Below are positions 1 through 7,946 of a DNA stretch of 64,000 nucleotides, piece by piece (within the stretch, counting starts at the first letter, position 1; each line of letters starts with the position of its first letter). Below the pieces are notes generated by a model that was not told the DNA's origin, ran no database searches, and was given only the letters and a program-made list of their open reading frames with translations. The stretch comes from an uncultured Eubacteriales bacterium (GTDB taxonomy: Bacteria; Bacillota; Clostridia; Oscillospirales; Oscillospiraceae). Made by a program: the position numbers and the translations under genes. The stretch is from positions 1 through 64,000 of the forward strand of contig USAC01000001.1 of the NCBI GenBank assembly GCA_900552475.1. The letters run 5' to 3'.

Positions 1-41
1 CGTAGAGGCCCCTGCGCGCGGAGAATATGGGGCGCGGGTAG

Positions 42-869
42 TTTTTTGAGTACGTCTGCGCGCGCAGGGGCTATGTGCGCGCGCTGCAGGAGAAGAGCGA
101 CGTGGAGAGCCGCGGACGGCTCGAGAACGTGCAGGAGCTCGCCTCGAGCATCCAGGCCTTCCTCGAAAACGACCCCGACAACCCGACGCTCGCGGGCTTC
201 CTCGACGAGATCGCGCTCTATACCGACCTCGACAGCCAAAACGACAGCGACAACTGCGTCACACTCATGACGATGCACGCGGCCAAGGGACTGGAGTTCC
301 CGTTCGTGTGCGTCGTGGGCATGGAGGACGGGCTGTTCCCCGGCAACCGCGCCATCGGCGACGAGGAGGAGATGGAAGAGGAGCGGCGGCTGTGCTACGT
401 CGCGATGACGCGCGCGAAGGAGAAGCTGATCCTCACGAATGCGCGCCAGCGTATGCTCTACGGCCGCACGACGCCCTGCCGCCCGTCGCGCTTCCTCGAG
501 GAGATTCCGGAGGAGAACATGGAGTGGCTCAGCAAGCCCCAGCCCCGCACGGCGGAGCCGGGCTGGAGTGGGGAAGAGGGCGGTGCGCCGCACGCGGCGA
601 CGGCTGCCGCAGCCGCGCAGCATCCCGGCGGCTATGCCCGCCCCGCAAGGCCGCACCAGCGCCCCGCGTTTGCCGTCGAGCAGCACCACGCCGCGCCGCT
701 TCTGCAGCTGCAGCCCGGCGACAGTGTCCGACACAAGGCGTTCGGCCAGGGTATGGTGATCTCCGTCCGGCCGATGGGCGGCGACGCGCTTATCGAGGTC
801 GCCTTCGACAAGGTCGGCACGAAAAAGCTGATGCTCAAGGCCGCGGGTGCGCACCTGACGAAGCTCTGA
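42..869 (+). CDS. pcrA: ATP-dependent DNA helicase PcrA/UvrD, C-terminal part only
   Basis: This is the C-terminal third of a superfamily 1A 3'-5' DNA helicase used in repair and replication restart. Visible are helicase motif V (VTLMTMHAAKGLEFP, preceded by the DLDSQNDSDN segment), motif VI (RRLCYVAMTRAKEKL) and, after a Pro/Ala-rich linker, the small Tudor-like tail (GDSVRHKAFGQGMVISV) typical of PcrA/UvrD. The family is about 720-750 residues, so the Walker A and 1A/1B domains are missing. Homology-like sequence (FFEYVCARRGYVRALQ) runs right back to an in-frame TAG at 39-41, and bases 1-41 do not continue the protein in any frame. Either the gene is broken or the sequence start is a junction or contig edge. 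No start codon is claimed. Confidence 0.85.
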   Translation, partial: FFEYVCARRGYVRALQEKSDVESRGRLENVQELASSIQAFLENDPDNPTLAGFLDEIALYTDLDSQNDSDNCVTLMTMHAAKGLEFPFVCVVGMEDGLFPGNRAIGDEEEMEEERRLCYVAMTRAKEKLILTNARQRMLYGRTTPCRPSRFLEEIPEENMEWLSKPQPRTAEPGWSGEEGGAPHAATAAAAAQHPGGYARPARPHQRPAFAVEQHHAAPLLQLQPGDSVRHKAFGQGMVISVRPMGGDALIEVAFDKVGTKKLMLKAAGAHLTKL

Positions 870-918
870 GCATGAGAAAAACGGCCGCCCGGCGGCCGCG
901 GAGAAAGGAAACAGGAAT

Positions 919-1290
919 ATGGATAATGTGATGCACATCATCAAGGTCGCCGTGCCGATTCTCTTTGCACTGATCGTGCTGATCCTCCTTTGGACGCTCT
1001 TCAAGGCCGCCCGGAAGAAGATCAAGGACACGCAGCTGACGATGGCGGCGATGGTCGCGGCCAAGCGCACCGAGGCACCGGAGGAAAAGGGAGCGGGGCG
1101 GCAGTATTTTATCACGTTTCAGGTCGCGAACGGTACGCACATGGAGTTCGCCGTCACGCGGAACGTGTACGCCCACCTCGCCGTGGACGACGTGGGACAG
1201 CTGACGTTCAAGCGCACCGACTTTGTCGACTTCAAAAAGACCGGCAAAGCAGAGCCGGCTGAGCCGAAGGCAAAAACGGAGGAAAAATAA
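919..1290 (+). CDS. DUF2500 family small membrane protein
   Basis: This is a 123-residue protein with one N-terminal membrane segment (about residues 8-28), a short basic Lys-rich stretch, and a compact beta-rich domain (QYFITFQVANGTHMEFAV ... VGQLTFKRTDFVDF) matching the DUF2500 pattern of YYVTFE/MEF/GxLTFxGT strands. The domain probably lies outside the membrane. The C-terminus is Lys/Glu/Pro-rich. The ATG at 919 follows a good Shine-Dalgarno (AGAAAGGAAA), 49 bp after the helicase stop, so it may be co-transcribed. A perfect bidirectional hairpin terminator starts immediately after the stop. The function of the family is unknown. Confidence 0.75.
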   Translation: MDNVMHIIKVAVPILFALIVLILLWTLFKAARKKIKDTQLTMAAMVAAKRTEAPEEKGAGRQYFITFQVANGTHMEFAVTRNVYAHLAVDDVGQLTFKRTDFVDFKKTGKAEPAEPKAKTEEK

Positions 1291-1330
1291 CGCGAAAAAA
1301 TCTCCGCCGCCCGGCGGAGATTTTTTCGCG
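1291..1330. terminator. bidirectional intrinsic terminator after the DUF2500 gene
   Basis: An 18-bp perfect stem (CGCGAAAAAATCTCCGCC paired with its complement) has a 4-nt loop and carries A and T runs on the two arms, so it can end transcription from either side. It starts at the base after the stop codon. Confidence 0.9.
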
Positions 1331-1340
1331 TTTTCAAAGG

Positions 1341-1525
1341 TCTCACAGAGTTCGCGCCGCCGCAGCGGCGCAAATAAGATGAAATTCGTTTTTTGCGGCG
1401 GCGTGTACGTCGCAAAAAACACTTTGCGCGGAAAGAGTGTGTTTTGCCTGCTTACAGCGGGCAAAACGCGCGGTTCGGAGCGAGACCCCATTTTTTTGCC
1501 AAAGGCCATCGGCCTTTGGCAAAAA
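1341..1525 (+). repeat. dispersed intergenic repeat, family A, copy 1
   Basis: This is one of about six substantial copies in the window of a modular element. Its order is TCTCACAGAGTTCGC, a G+C hairpin, the near-palindrome TTTTTTGCGGCG...GTACGTCGCAAAAAA, an ACTTTGCGCGGAAAGAGTGT module, a CGGTTCGGAGCGA core, and a terminal hairpin (CCAAAGGCC/GGCCTTTGG). It lies between the convergent DUF2500 and brnQ genes. It encodes no protein. Confidence 0.8.
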
Positions 1526-1530
1526 ATAAC

Positions 1531-1562
1531 GTCAAAAGCCTGCCAGACGGCAGGCTTTTGAC
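1531..1562 (-). terminator. intrinsic terminator of brnQ
   Basis: A 14-bp perfect stem (GTCAAAAGCCTGCC and its complement) with loop AGAC lies about 50 bp past the brnQ stop on the minus strand and is followed on that strand by a T-rich run. Confidence 0.85.
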
Positions 1563-1610
1563 GCATAGTAAAGGAGAGACAAACAGCGATATTGCGCTGT
1601 GGGCTGCGGT

Positions 1611-2936
1611 TTACGCCTTGGGGTTCTCCTCGGCGGCGTGGCTGGAGCTATTGGCACCGGTGGCCTTCGCAACTGCGAAGCCGATCAGTCCGCAGATGAT
1701 GGTCGGGATGATCCAGGACAGACCAACCTCGAAGAAGGGGGTCTTGTGCAGGAAGCCAATCGTGGCGCTTGTCATCGCGTCGATGGAGCACAGGGCACTC
1801 CAGACCAGAGCGCCGCCGGCAGCGAAGCGGCTGATGTAGTCATGCACGAACGGGATCGCGACGGAGATGAAGATCGTGGTGACGACCGGGGGATAGACGA
1901 GGTCCAGGATGGGACCGGCGATGGAGATGATGCGGTCGAGACCGAGGTTGGAGACGACGGCGGAGAACACGCACATCACGATGACGATCAGCTTGTAGGA
2001 AACCTTGCCCTTGAAGATGGTCTCGGAGAAGAAGCCGCCGACGATACCGGTCAGGCCGATAGCGGTGGTCAGGCAGGCGAGGCCAACGACGATACCGAAG
2101 ATGATGGTGCCGGCCTTGCCCATGATGGCATAGACGATGGCGAGGATGAGCTCGGAGCGGCCGATCTCGGAGGTGTAGATACCGGAGACGGTGGCACCCA
2201 GATAAGACAGACCCATGTAGACCAGAAGCAGCAGCACGCCGCAGACGATGGACGCGCCGGCCATGGTGGCGGTTTCCTTCTTCTTGGAGTAGTTCTTGGC
2301 CATGATGCTCTGCAGAGCGAGCATGCCGGTGGGAACGGCGCCGATGGCGTCGAGCGTCTGGTAACCGTTCTTCAGGCCGGAGCCGGCGACGTTCTCGATC
2401 TGAGCCGCGGTGATCTCACCGATGGGGTGGATGATTCCCATGATGATGATGACGGCCAGGCCGAGCAGCAGCAGCGGGGTCAGAATCTTGCCGACGATGT
2501 CGACAACGGCGGTCTGCTTGATCGTCAGCGCCAGAACGATGACAAAGAAGATCACGGAGAACAGGACGGTAGGGATGCCGCTGATGTTGGGGGCGATACC
2601 CAGTTCATAGGTCGTCGCGGCGGTACGCGGGACGGCGATGAACGGGCCGACGCACAGCAGGCAGATCGCGACGAGGATCTTGCCGACGGTTGCGCCCAGA
2701 CGGTTGAACACGGCATCGGTGCTGCCCATGCGGAGCAGAGCGAAACAGCCCATCAGAGCCAAACCGCAGTCACCGATGAAGAACATGAGAAAACCGGTAA
2801 ACCAGCTGGTACCGGATTCCATGCCGATGTACGGGGGGAACACAGTGTTGCCCGCGCCGAAGAACATGGAGAAGAGGGCGAAACCCACTACAATCATGTC
2901 GCTGACGCTAAGGCCTTCTTTTGCTTTCAGATTCAT
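1611..2936 (-). CDS. brnQ: branched-chain amino acid:cation symporter (LIVCS family)
   Basis: This is a 441-residue polytopic membrane protein of the BrnQ family, which imports leucine, isoleucine and valine with Na+ or H+. The family signature near the N-terminus is clear (FALFSMFFGAGNTVFPPYIG), and GPFIAVPRTAATTYE follows. About twelve hydrophobic segments span the length, the normal size for BrnQ. The ATG is preceded on the minus strand by AAGGAGG at a good distance. The gene is divergent from a LysR regulator (3194) with a 257-bp shared control region, which suggests that the regulator controls it. A hairpin terminator follows the stop. Confidence 0.95.
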   Translation of the reverse strand: MNLKAKEGLSVSDMIVVGFALFSMFFGAGNTVFPPYIGMESGTSWFTGFLMFFIGDCGLALMGCFALLRMGSTDAVFNRLGATVGKILVAICLLCVGPFIAVPRTAATTYELGIAPNISGIPTVLFSVIFFVIVLALTIKQTAVVDIVGKILTPLLLLGLAVIIIMGIIHPIGEITAAQIENVAGSGLKNGYQTLDAIGAVPTGMLALQSIMAKNYSKKKETATMAGASIVCGVLLLLVYMGLSYLGATVSGIYTSEIGRSELILAIVYAIMGKAGTIIFGIVVGLACLTTAIGLTGIVGGFFSETIFKGKVSYKLIVIVMCVFSAVVSNLGLDRIISIAGPILDLVYPPVVTTIFISVAIPFVHDYISRFAAGGALVWSALCSIDAMTSATIGFLHKTPFFEVGLSWIIPTIICGLIGFAVAKATGANSSSHAAEENPKA

Positions 2937-3059
2937 TCCTTACTTTCCTCCTTATTGAAGCAAGCCTATTTGGCTTTGACTATACGATAGCACGATTTTT
3001 CGGATTTCGGAATCAGACGAATTATATGACGATATCAATTTTTTTAATGAGGCACAAAA

Positions 3060-3074
3060 ACCGAATGGTTCGGT
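3060..3074. promoter_or_regulatory. palindrome in the brnQ/LysR divergent region (candidate operator)
   Basis: ACCGAA-TGG-TTCGGT is a perfect 6-bp inverted repeat about 35 bp upstream of the -35 box of the LysR gene and in the leader/promoter region of brnQ. Its position suits a LysR-type regulator binding site, but the assignment is inference. Confidence 0.4.
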
Positions 3075-3109
3075 AGGGCAACTTGTCAGACCAGTTGAGA
3101 AAAAATATA

Positions 3110-3138
3110 TTGAAAAGAAACAAAATTCGTGATATTAT
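3110..3138 (+). promoter_or_regulatory. sigma-A promoter of the LysR regulator gene
   Basis: TTGAAA, a 17-bp spacer and TATTAT are correctly placed about 55 bp before the start codon. Confidence 0.7.
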
Positions 3139-3193
3139 TGCACTATGGTTATGAAACTTTGTCAAAAACAGAGAGGGTAGAATTGGAGAGAAA

Positions 3194-4042
3194 ATGGACG
3201 AAAACAAATTGCGTGCGCTGCTGACGGCAGTGCAGTGCGGCAGCATCACCAAAGCGGCCGCGCAGCTGGACTACACGCAGTCCGGCATGACGCACATGAT
3301 GAACAAACTCGAGACGGAGCTCGGCTGCCGCCTGCTGGAGCGGACGAGCCACGGCGTGAAGCTCACGGTGCAGGGTGAACACCTGATGCCGTATGTGCAC
3401 AATGTGCTGCGCGCCTGCGACGTGCTGCGCCGGGAGGCAGATGAGTGCAGCAACCTGCAGGGGCAGTGCCTGCGCGTGGGGTGCTTCCCGAGCATCGCGC
3501 GCAGTTGGCTGCCGGGTGTGCTGCAGCGCTTCCGGAAGATGCATCCGGAGGTGCGCGTGGACGTGCTTGTGCGCGGAAACGAGCTGGTGGAGGCGCTGGA
3601 GGACGAGAAAATTCAGGTCGCGCTGATCGACGACCACTGTGCCCGCGGCTTCGAGTGGACGCCGCTGCTGCGTGTGCCGCTGCTGGCGGTCGTGCCGCTC
3701 GACTATCCGTGGGAGGAGAAGACCGTTCCGCTTGAGCACCTGCTGGAGGGGACATTTATCTCCGGCGCGGAGCAGGACATCGAGCCGTATCTGCCACCCG
3801 CCGCGCCGCACCTGAAGATCGACGCGGCGGACGATGCGGCGATTCTGTCGATGATTATCGGCGGGATGGGCGTTTCGGTGCTCTCATCGCTGTCGCTCAT
3901 CGGGTTTGAGGATCGCGTGCGCGGGATTCCGCTGCGTGAGCCGATCGAGTGTGAGCTGGGCGTGGCCGTCCGGTCGTCGCGCACGGCGAGTACGCCCGCG
4001 CGGGCGTTTATCAACTTCCTGATGCAGCAATGTCAGCTGTGA
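3194..4042 (+). CDS. LysR-family transcriptional regulator
   Basis: This 282-residue protein begins with a winged helix-turn-helix (about residues 3-60: LRALLTAVQCGSITKAAAQL, then MTHMMNKLETELGCRLLER) followed by a two-lobed effector-binding domain from about residue 88. The length is typical of LysR regulators. The start at 3194 has GGAGAG just upstream. The gene is divergent from brnQ, and a hairpin terminator follows the stop. By the usual LysR rule it probably controls brnQ and itself, with a branched-chain amino acid or related metabolite as effector. The effector is not deducible from sequence. Confidence 0.9.
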   Translation: MDENKLRALLTAVQCGSITKAAAQLDYTQSGMTHMMNKLETELGCRLLERTSHGVKLTVQGEHLMPYVHNVLRACDVLRREADECSNLQGQCLRVGCFPSIARSWLPGVLQRFRKMHPEVRVDVLVRGNELVEALEDEKIQVALIDDHCARGFEWTPLLRVPLLAVVPLDYPWEEKTVPLEHLLEGTFISGAEQDIEPYLPPAAPHLKIDAADDAAILSMIIGGMGVSVLSSLSLIGFEDRVRGIPLREPIECELGVAVRSSRTASTPARAFINFLMQQCQL

Positions 4043-4050
4043 GGGATTTT

Positions 4051-4084
4051 AAAAAGAGGACAGGGAGTGGCCTGTCCTCTTTTT
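4051..4084 (+). terminator. intrinsic terminator of the LysR gene
   Basis: A 14-bp perfect stem (AAAAAGAGGACAGG/CCTGTCCTCTTTTT) is followed by a T run. Confidence 0.9.
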
Positions 4085-4097
4085 GAATGCGCTGGGG

Positions 4098-4345
4098 GGT
4101 GCCGCCGACGGGTTACTTTCTGATAGTCCGGAAAGTAAGCAAAGATGCACCGGAAACCAAGGTTTCTGGACATCCTAAGTGCGCCCAGCACGTTGGAGTT
4201 GGTTATAGTGGGTCCCACACGTTTGGAGGATTTTGCAAGGGGCATGAAATGTAGGATCGTCGCTGCGTTTGCGCCGCTGCCGATACAAAATTTAGGTACT
4301 GTCCTACCAATACCCCGCTTGCCGACCGGAAAAGGAAGTCCGGAG
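4098..4345 (+). repeat. dispersed intergenic repeat, family B, long copy 1
   Basis: This fills most of the 440-bp gap between the LysR gene and sdaAB. It starts with GACGGGTTACTTTC, an imperfect hairpin and GGAAAGTAAGCAAAG, and then carries blocks (AACCAAGGTTTCTGGAC; GTCCCACACGTTTGG; GCAAGGGGCATGAAATG; GTAGGATCGTC; GTCCTACC) that reappear in the same order on the opposite strand at 28019-28345. No gene is visible in it. Confidence 0.7.
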
Positions 4346-4412
4346 ACCGGACACGCCGATTCCCACCCGCAGCTGTACAATATTATAAATGTATGTACAC
4401 CCCGCGCGCCGG

Positions 4413-4441
4413 TTGCTTTTCGCCGGAGAACTTGGTATAAT
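4413..4441 (+). promoter_or_regulatory. sigma-A promoter of the serine dehydratase operon
   Basis: TTGCTT, a 17-bp spacer and a consensus TATAAT lie 42 bp before the sdaAB start. Confidence 0.8.
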
Positions 4442-4482
4442 GGCGAAACAGTGCGGCGCATTGGCTGCAGGAGGAGAGACAG

Positions 4483-5181
4483 ATGGACATTTTTGACATT
4501 CTCGGGCCGGTGATGGTCGGCCCGTCCAGCTCCCACACAGCGGGCGCGGCCCGCATCGGCGCGATGGCGCGGACACTGCTCGGCGAGCCGGTCACGGAGG
4601 CGAAAATCCACCTCTACGGCTCGTTTGCCGAGACGGGGCGCGGCCACGGCACGGACCGCGCGCTCGTCGCGGGGCTGCTGGGCATGAAGCCGGATGACCT
4701 GCGCATCCCGTCGGCCTTCGAGGAGGCGGCGCGCGCGGGGCTGCGCTATACGTTCGACGTGATTTCCCTGCGCGACGCGCACCCGAACACCGCCGTGCTC
4801 GAGGTGCAGGGCGTGAGCGGCAAACAGCTCACCATGCAGGCGGCGTCGCTCGGCGGCGGGCGGATCGAGGTCAACCGCATCGACGGGATCGAGGTCTCGT
4901 TCACCGGTATGTACAGCACGCTCATAGTCCGCAATCAGGACGAGTTCGGCTCCGTCGCGGGCGTGACGAATATTCTCAGCCAGCTGCGCATCAACGTGGC
5001 GAACATGAGTCTCAGCCGCCAGAAGCGCGGGGGCGACGCGCTGATGGTGATCGAGATTGACCAGCATATGCGGCCGAATCAGGTGCAGTTCCTCGCCGAG
5101 CTGCCGGGGATTCTGTCCGTGACCTATTACGATAAGGAGGACGAGGAAGATGGCGCTGGATTCAATGAAGCAAATCTTTGA
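4483..5181 (+). CDS. sdaAB: L-serine dehydratase, iron-sulfur type, beta subunit
   Basis: This is the beta chain of the two-subunit [4Fe-4S] L-serine ammonia-lyase, which turns serine into pyruvate and ammonia. The family start MDIFDILGPVMVGPSSSHTA is present, followed by the SFAETGRGHGTD segment and a C-terminal ACT-like domain (from about residue 148, SVAGVTNILSQLRINVANMS) that probably senses serine. At 232 residues it is slightly longer than usual because the frame runs through the start of sdaAA (32-bp overlap), which points to translational coupling. The start has GGAGGAGA upstream. Confidence 0.95.
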   Translation: MDIFDILGPVMVGPSSSHTAGAARIGAMARTLLGEPVTEAKIHLYGSFAETGRGHGTDRALVAGLLGMKPDDLRIPSAFEEAARAGLRYTFDVISLRDAHPNTAVLEVQGVSGKQLTMQAASLGGGRIEVNRIDGIEVSFTGMYSTLIVRNQDEFGSVAGVTNILSQLRINVANMSLSRQKRGGDALMVIEIDQHMRPNQVQFLAELPGILSVTYYDKEDEEDGAGFNEANL

Positions 5182-6037
5182 GCGCATGGAGCGGGGCAAC
5201 CTCGCCTTCTGGGAGGTTGTCCTCGCCGACGACATGGAGGAGCGGCAGGTCAGCCGTGAGGCGTCCATGGCGAAGATGCTCTCGACGTGGCAGGCCATGC
5301 AGGACGCGGCGGACGCCTACACCGGGCGCAAGCGCTCCGTGAGCGGTCTGGTCGGCGGCGACGGGATGAAGATGCGGCAGTATAACTTCCGCGGCTGTGC
5401 CATGACGGGCGGCTATGTCAGCGAGGTCATCGCCGAGGCGCTCTCCATGGCGGAGTCGAACGCCTGCATGCGGCGGATCGTCGCCGCGCCGACGGCGGGG
5501 GCCTGCGGCGTGCTGCCGGCGGTGCTGCTGCCGCTGTGCAAGTATGACGAGCTGGCGCAGCACCAGCTGCTCGAGGCGCTCTATGTTGCGGCGGGCATCG
5601 GTGCGGTCATCGCCTTCCGCGCGAGCATCGCGGGCGCGTCCGGCGGCTGTCAGGCCGAGATCGGCACGGCGTCGGCCATGGCGGCGGGCGCGCTGGTGGC
5701 GCTGCGCGGCGGCAGCGGCGCGCAGATCGGACACGCCGTGGCCATGGCGCTGAAGAACCTGCTGGGGCTCGTATGTGACCCGGTCGCGGGACTGGTGGAG
5801 GTGCCGTGCGTCAAGCGTAATGTCATCGGCGCGGTCAACGCCGTGAGCGCGGCGGACATGGCCCTCGCCGGGATCGAGAGCCGCATCCCCGTCGACGAGG
5901 TGATCGACGCGATGGGCGAGGTAGGCCGCCGCCTGCCCGTCGAGCTGAAGGAGACGGCGCTCGGCGGACTTGCCGCTACGCCGACGGGTGAGCGCGTGAA
6001 GCGCGACCTGCAGGGCGGGGCGCAGGCGGCGTATTAA
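5150..6037 (+). CDS. sdaAA: L-serine dehydratase, iron-sulfur type, alpha subunit
   Basis: This is the catalytic chain (295 residues) that carries the oxygen-labile Fe-S cluster. Conserved blocks include RIVAAPTAGACGVLPAVL, ASGGCQAEIGTASAMA and VCDPVAGLVEVPCVKRN, and these supply the cluster cysteines. The start at 5150 lies inside the end of sdaAB and has AAGGAGG at ideal spacing, so the two chains are made in a 1:1 coupled fashion. The operon ends at a strong terminator at 6052. Serine deamination feeds pyruvate to fermentation. Confidence 0.95.
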   Translation: MALDSMKQIFERMERGNLAFWEVVLADDMEERQVSREASMAKMLSTWQAMQDAADAYTGRKRSVSGLVGGDGMKMRQYNFRGCAMTGGYVSEVIAEALSMAESNACMRRIVAAPTAGACGVLPAVLLPLCKYDELAQHQLLEALYVAAGIGAVIAFRASIAGASGGCQAEIGTASAMAAGALVALRGGSGAQIGHAVAMALKNLLGLVCDPVAGLVEVPCVKRNVIGAVNAVSAADMALAGIESRIPVDEVIDAMGEVGRRLPVELKETALGGLAATPTGERVKRDLQGGAQAAY

Positions 6038-6051
6038 CAGCGAATTTGCGC

Positions 6052-6082
6052 GGGGCGGACAGGGTGTCCGCCCCCTTTATTT
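6052..6082 (+). terminator. intrinsic terminator of the sda operon
   Basis: The GGGGCGGAC/GTCCGCCCC stem has a 5-nt loop and is followed by CTTTATTTT. Confidence 0.9.
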
Positions 6083-6085
6083 TGC

Positions 6086-6190
6086 GTGACTGGTGGCTGA
6101 ATCGGCTTGTCCATGCCTCCGGCGGGTGACTTTCTGTGCGCACAGAAAGTCACCAAAGATGCGCAAGAAACCGATGGTTTCTTGACTTCC
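6086..6190 (+). repeat. family B repeat, end module
   Basis: GGTGGCTGAATCGGCTTGTCCATGC-type sequence, then GGCGGGTGACTTTC, a GTGCGCAC hairpin, GAAAGTCACCAAAGATGCGC and AAACCGATGGTTTCTTGAC match the outer end of the long copy at 28019. The copy stops there and is joined directly to a family A fragment. Confidence 0.7.
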
Positions 6191-6192
6191 TT

Positions 6193-6295
6193 CTTCGCGC
6201 GGAGAGAGTGTATTTTTGCGCGCGACGCGCGCGAAAATGCGCGGGTCGGAGCGAAACCTATTTGCAAAAAAGGGCATTGCCCTTTTTTGCAAACG
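6193..6295 (+). repeat. family A repeat, 3' half (fused to a family B end)
   Basis: TTCGCGCGGAGAGAGTGT, a GCGCGCGACGCGCGC hairpin, GGGTCGGAGCGAAACC and the closing hairpin TTGCAAAAAAGGGC/GCCCTTTTTTGCAA correspond to the second half of the copies at 1341 and 38946. Confidence 0.7.
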
Positions 6296-6296
6296 A

Positions 6297-6331
6297 AAAG
6301 AGCGGTTCGGGAATTTCCCGAACCGCTCTTT
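6297..6331 (-). terminator. terminator of the cation/proton antiporter gene
   Basis: A 16-bp perfect stem (AAAGAGCGGTTCGGGA and its complement) with loop ATT ends 17 bp past the antiporter stop. The arms carry A and T runs on both sides. Confidence 0.85.
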
Positions 6332-6347
6332 GATTGAGACGGATACG

Positions 6348-7649
6348 TTACTTGTTCTTCTTCGTGTTGTGCTCCTCGTGCAGGAGCTTTTCGTCGCTTT
6401 CGAGGAGATCCAGCGAGGCGACGTCGAGCTGCTCGGGCTTCTCGTAGCGATCGGCCAGACCGCTGGAGATGAGGTCCTCCGACTGGCCCTTGAAGACGAG
6501 CTTGAGCAGGATGGGGGTCAGGATCGTGCCGCCGATGACGGTGATGACAACAGGCGTCATCATCGCGCTGCTGAGCACGCCCATCGCAAGGCCCCGGTTG
6601 GCGACGATCAGCGCAACCTCGCCGCGGCAGACCATGCCGACGCCGACCTGCACGCTCTCGCGCCCCGTGAAGCCGCAGACCTTCGCACCGAGACCGCAGC
6701 CGCCGAGCTTCGAGATGACGGAGACGATCAGCAGGAGAATGGAGAACACCAGCATGCCGCCGCTGATGCCGTCAAACTTGACGTTGATGCCGATGCTCGC
6801 GAAGAAAACCGGCGTGAGCAGCAGGTAGCCGAGGGGGTTATACTTCGACTGGATATACGCGCCCTTGGGCGTGCATGCGACGGCAAGACCCGCGGCGTAG
6901 GCGCCCGTGATGTCCGCGACGCCGAAGAACTCCTCGGCGCAGTAGGCCATCACCAGGCAGAGCACAAAGGCGAGCACGGAGTTGCGGTGCGTGGCCCAGC
7001 CGTTCTGGCACCGGAGCATCCAGCAGAACAGGCGGTTGGCGGCATAGCCGACCACGCCGGCGAAGATGAAGAAGCCGACGATCTTCAGCAGGACGAGCAG
7101 GATGCTGTCACCGCCGCCGGCAAGACTGCTGACGAGGGTGAGGGCAACCAGACCGAGCACGTCGTCGATCAGCGCGGCGGCGAGGATGGTGTTGCCGACC
7201 TTCGTCTCGAGCTTGCCCATTTCCTTGAGCGTTTCGACCGTGATGCTGACGGAGGTGGCCGTCAGGATCGTGCCGATGAAGATATCCTCGAGCAGGTTGT
7301 TGCTTTCGATCAGGCCGACGGCGTTCGCGCCCCACGCAAGGCCCGTGCCCATCAGCAGGGGGACGATCACACCCAGCAGGGCGACCCAGAAGCCGGCCCG
7401 GCCGCTGTTTTTCAGCTCCTGCACGTCCGTCCCCATACCGGCGGAGAACATCAGCACCACAACACCCAGCTCGCTGAGCTGTGAGAGGAACTCTGTCTCC
7501 GTCAGAATATTCAGTCCGGCAGGCCCGAGCAGCAGTCCGGCCAGCAGGGCACCGACGACCTGCGGCATCTGGAAGCGCTGCGTCAGCAGACCCAGCAGCT
7601 TTGTGCTGAGCAGAATCAGGGCCAAATCCATTAGATAATGATATGCCAT
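6348..7649 (-). CDS. cation:proton antiporter, CPA2 (KefB/NapA-like)
   Basis: This is a 433-residue membrane protein with about 12-13 hydrophobic segments, beginning MAYHYLMDLALILLSTKLLG. It shows the CPA2 landmarks: QVVGALLAGLLLGP in the third helix region, the double-aspartate ALIDDVLGL of electrogenic Na+/H+ exchangers, and a late GRESVQVGVGMVCRGEVALI segment. A longer upstream frame exists, but the ATG at 7649 is preferred because AGGAGGT sits just upstream and the protein then starts at the first helix. The C-terminal 45 residues are hydrophilic and there is no RCK/TrkA domain. It exchanges Na+ or K+ for H+ in pH and osmotic control. The exact ion is unknown. Confidence 0.9.
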   Translation of the reverse strand: MAYHYLMDLALILLSTKLLGLLTQRFQMPQVVGALLAGLLLGPAGLNILTETEFLSQLSELGVVVLMFSAGMGTDVQELKNSGRAGFWVALLGVIVPLLMGTGLAWGANAVGLIESNNLLEDIFIGTILTATSVSITVETLKEMGKLETKVGNTILAAALIDDVLGLVALTLVSSLAGGGDSILLVLLKIVGFFIFAGVVGYAANRLFCWMLRCQNGWATHRNSVLAFVLCLVMAYCAEEFFGVADITGAYAAGLAVACTPKGAYIQSKYNPLGYLLLTPVFFASIGINVKFDGISGGMLVFSILLLIVSVISKLGGCGLGAKVCGFTGRESVQVGVGMVCRGEVALIVANRGLAMGVLSSAMMTPVVITVIGGTILTPILLKLVFKGQSEDLISSGLADRYEKPEQLDVASLDLLESDEKLLHEEHNTKKNK

Positions 7650-7707
7650 AAAAGAACCTCCTGTAGAAATGAATTTTTTCCTCTTTGCGTCCTCAACGCG
7701 AAGTTTC

Positions 7708-7735
7708 ATTTTAATACTTTTTTTATGCTTTGCAA
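7708..7735 (-). promoter_or_regulatory. probable promoter of the antiporter gene
   Basis: On the minus strand TTGCAA is followed 16 bp later by TAAAAT, about 60 bp before the start codon. A TTGACT lies a few bases further upstream and could be an alternative -35. Confidence 0.45.
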
Positions 7736-7857
7736 TAGTCAATTTGTACAAAATACTGTTTTTAAACTGTTAAGAATATAAAACATCCGGCGAATGTGAA
7801 TAGTATAACGAAACAGAGCGGGGAGAGAACTTTTTTTACAAAGATATTGTTAATGTG

Positions 7858-7886
7858 TTGACATAGTCGGGTGAACGTGATAAAAT
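7858..7886 (+). promoter_or_regulatory. strong sigma-A promoter of the CoA-transferase gene
   Basis: TTGACA, a 17-bp spacer and TAAAAT lie about 60 bp before the start codon. Confidence 0.85.
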
Positions 7887-7946
7887 TAACAAAAGCAAAG
7901 CGCAGGACCCCTGAAGCAGAATAAAAGAAGGGTAAAGGTGAGGGCT

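Noticed and set aside
1341..1566. Small Arg-rich frames within the repeat copies (MRRRVRRKK-type peptides)
   Set aside because: They arise from the repeated G+C-rich hairpin modules, lack ribosome binding sites and occur in both orientations.
1599..2990. Plus-strand Asp/Gly-rich frame opposite brnQ
   Set aside because: Low-complexity mirror of the hydrophobic BrnQ codons. The minus strand carries the family motifs, RBS and terminator.
6216..7484. Plus-strand frame opposite the cation/proton antiporter
   Set aside because: Acidic low-complexity translation typical of the antisense of a membrane protein.
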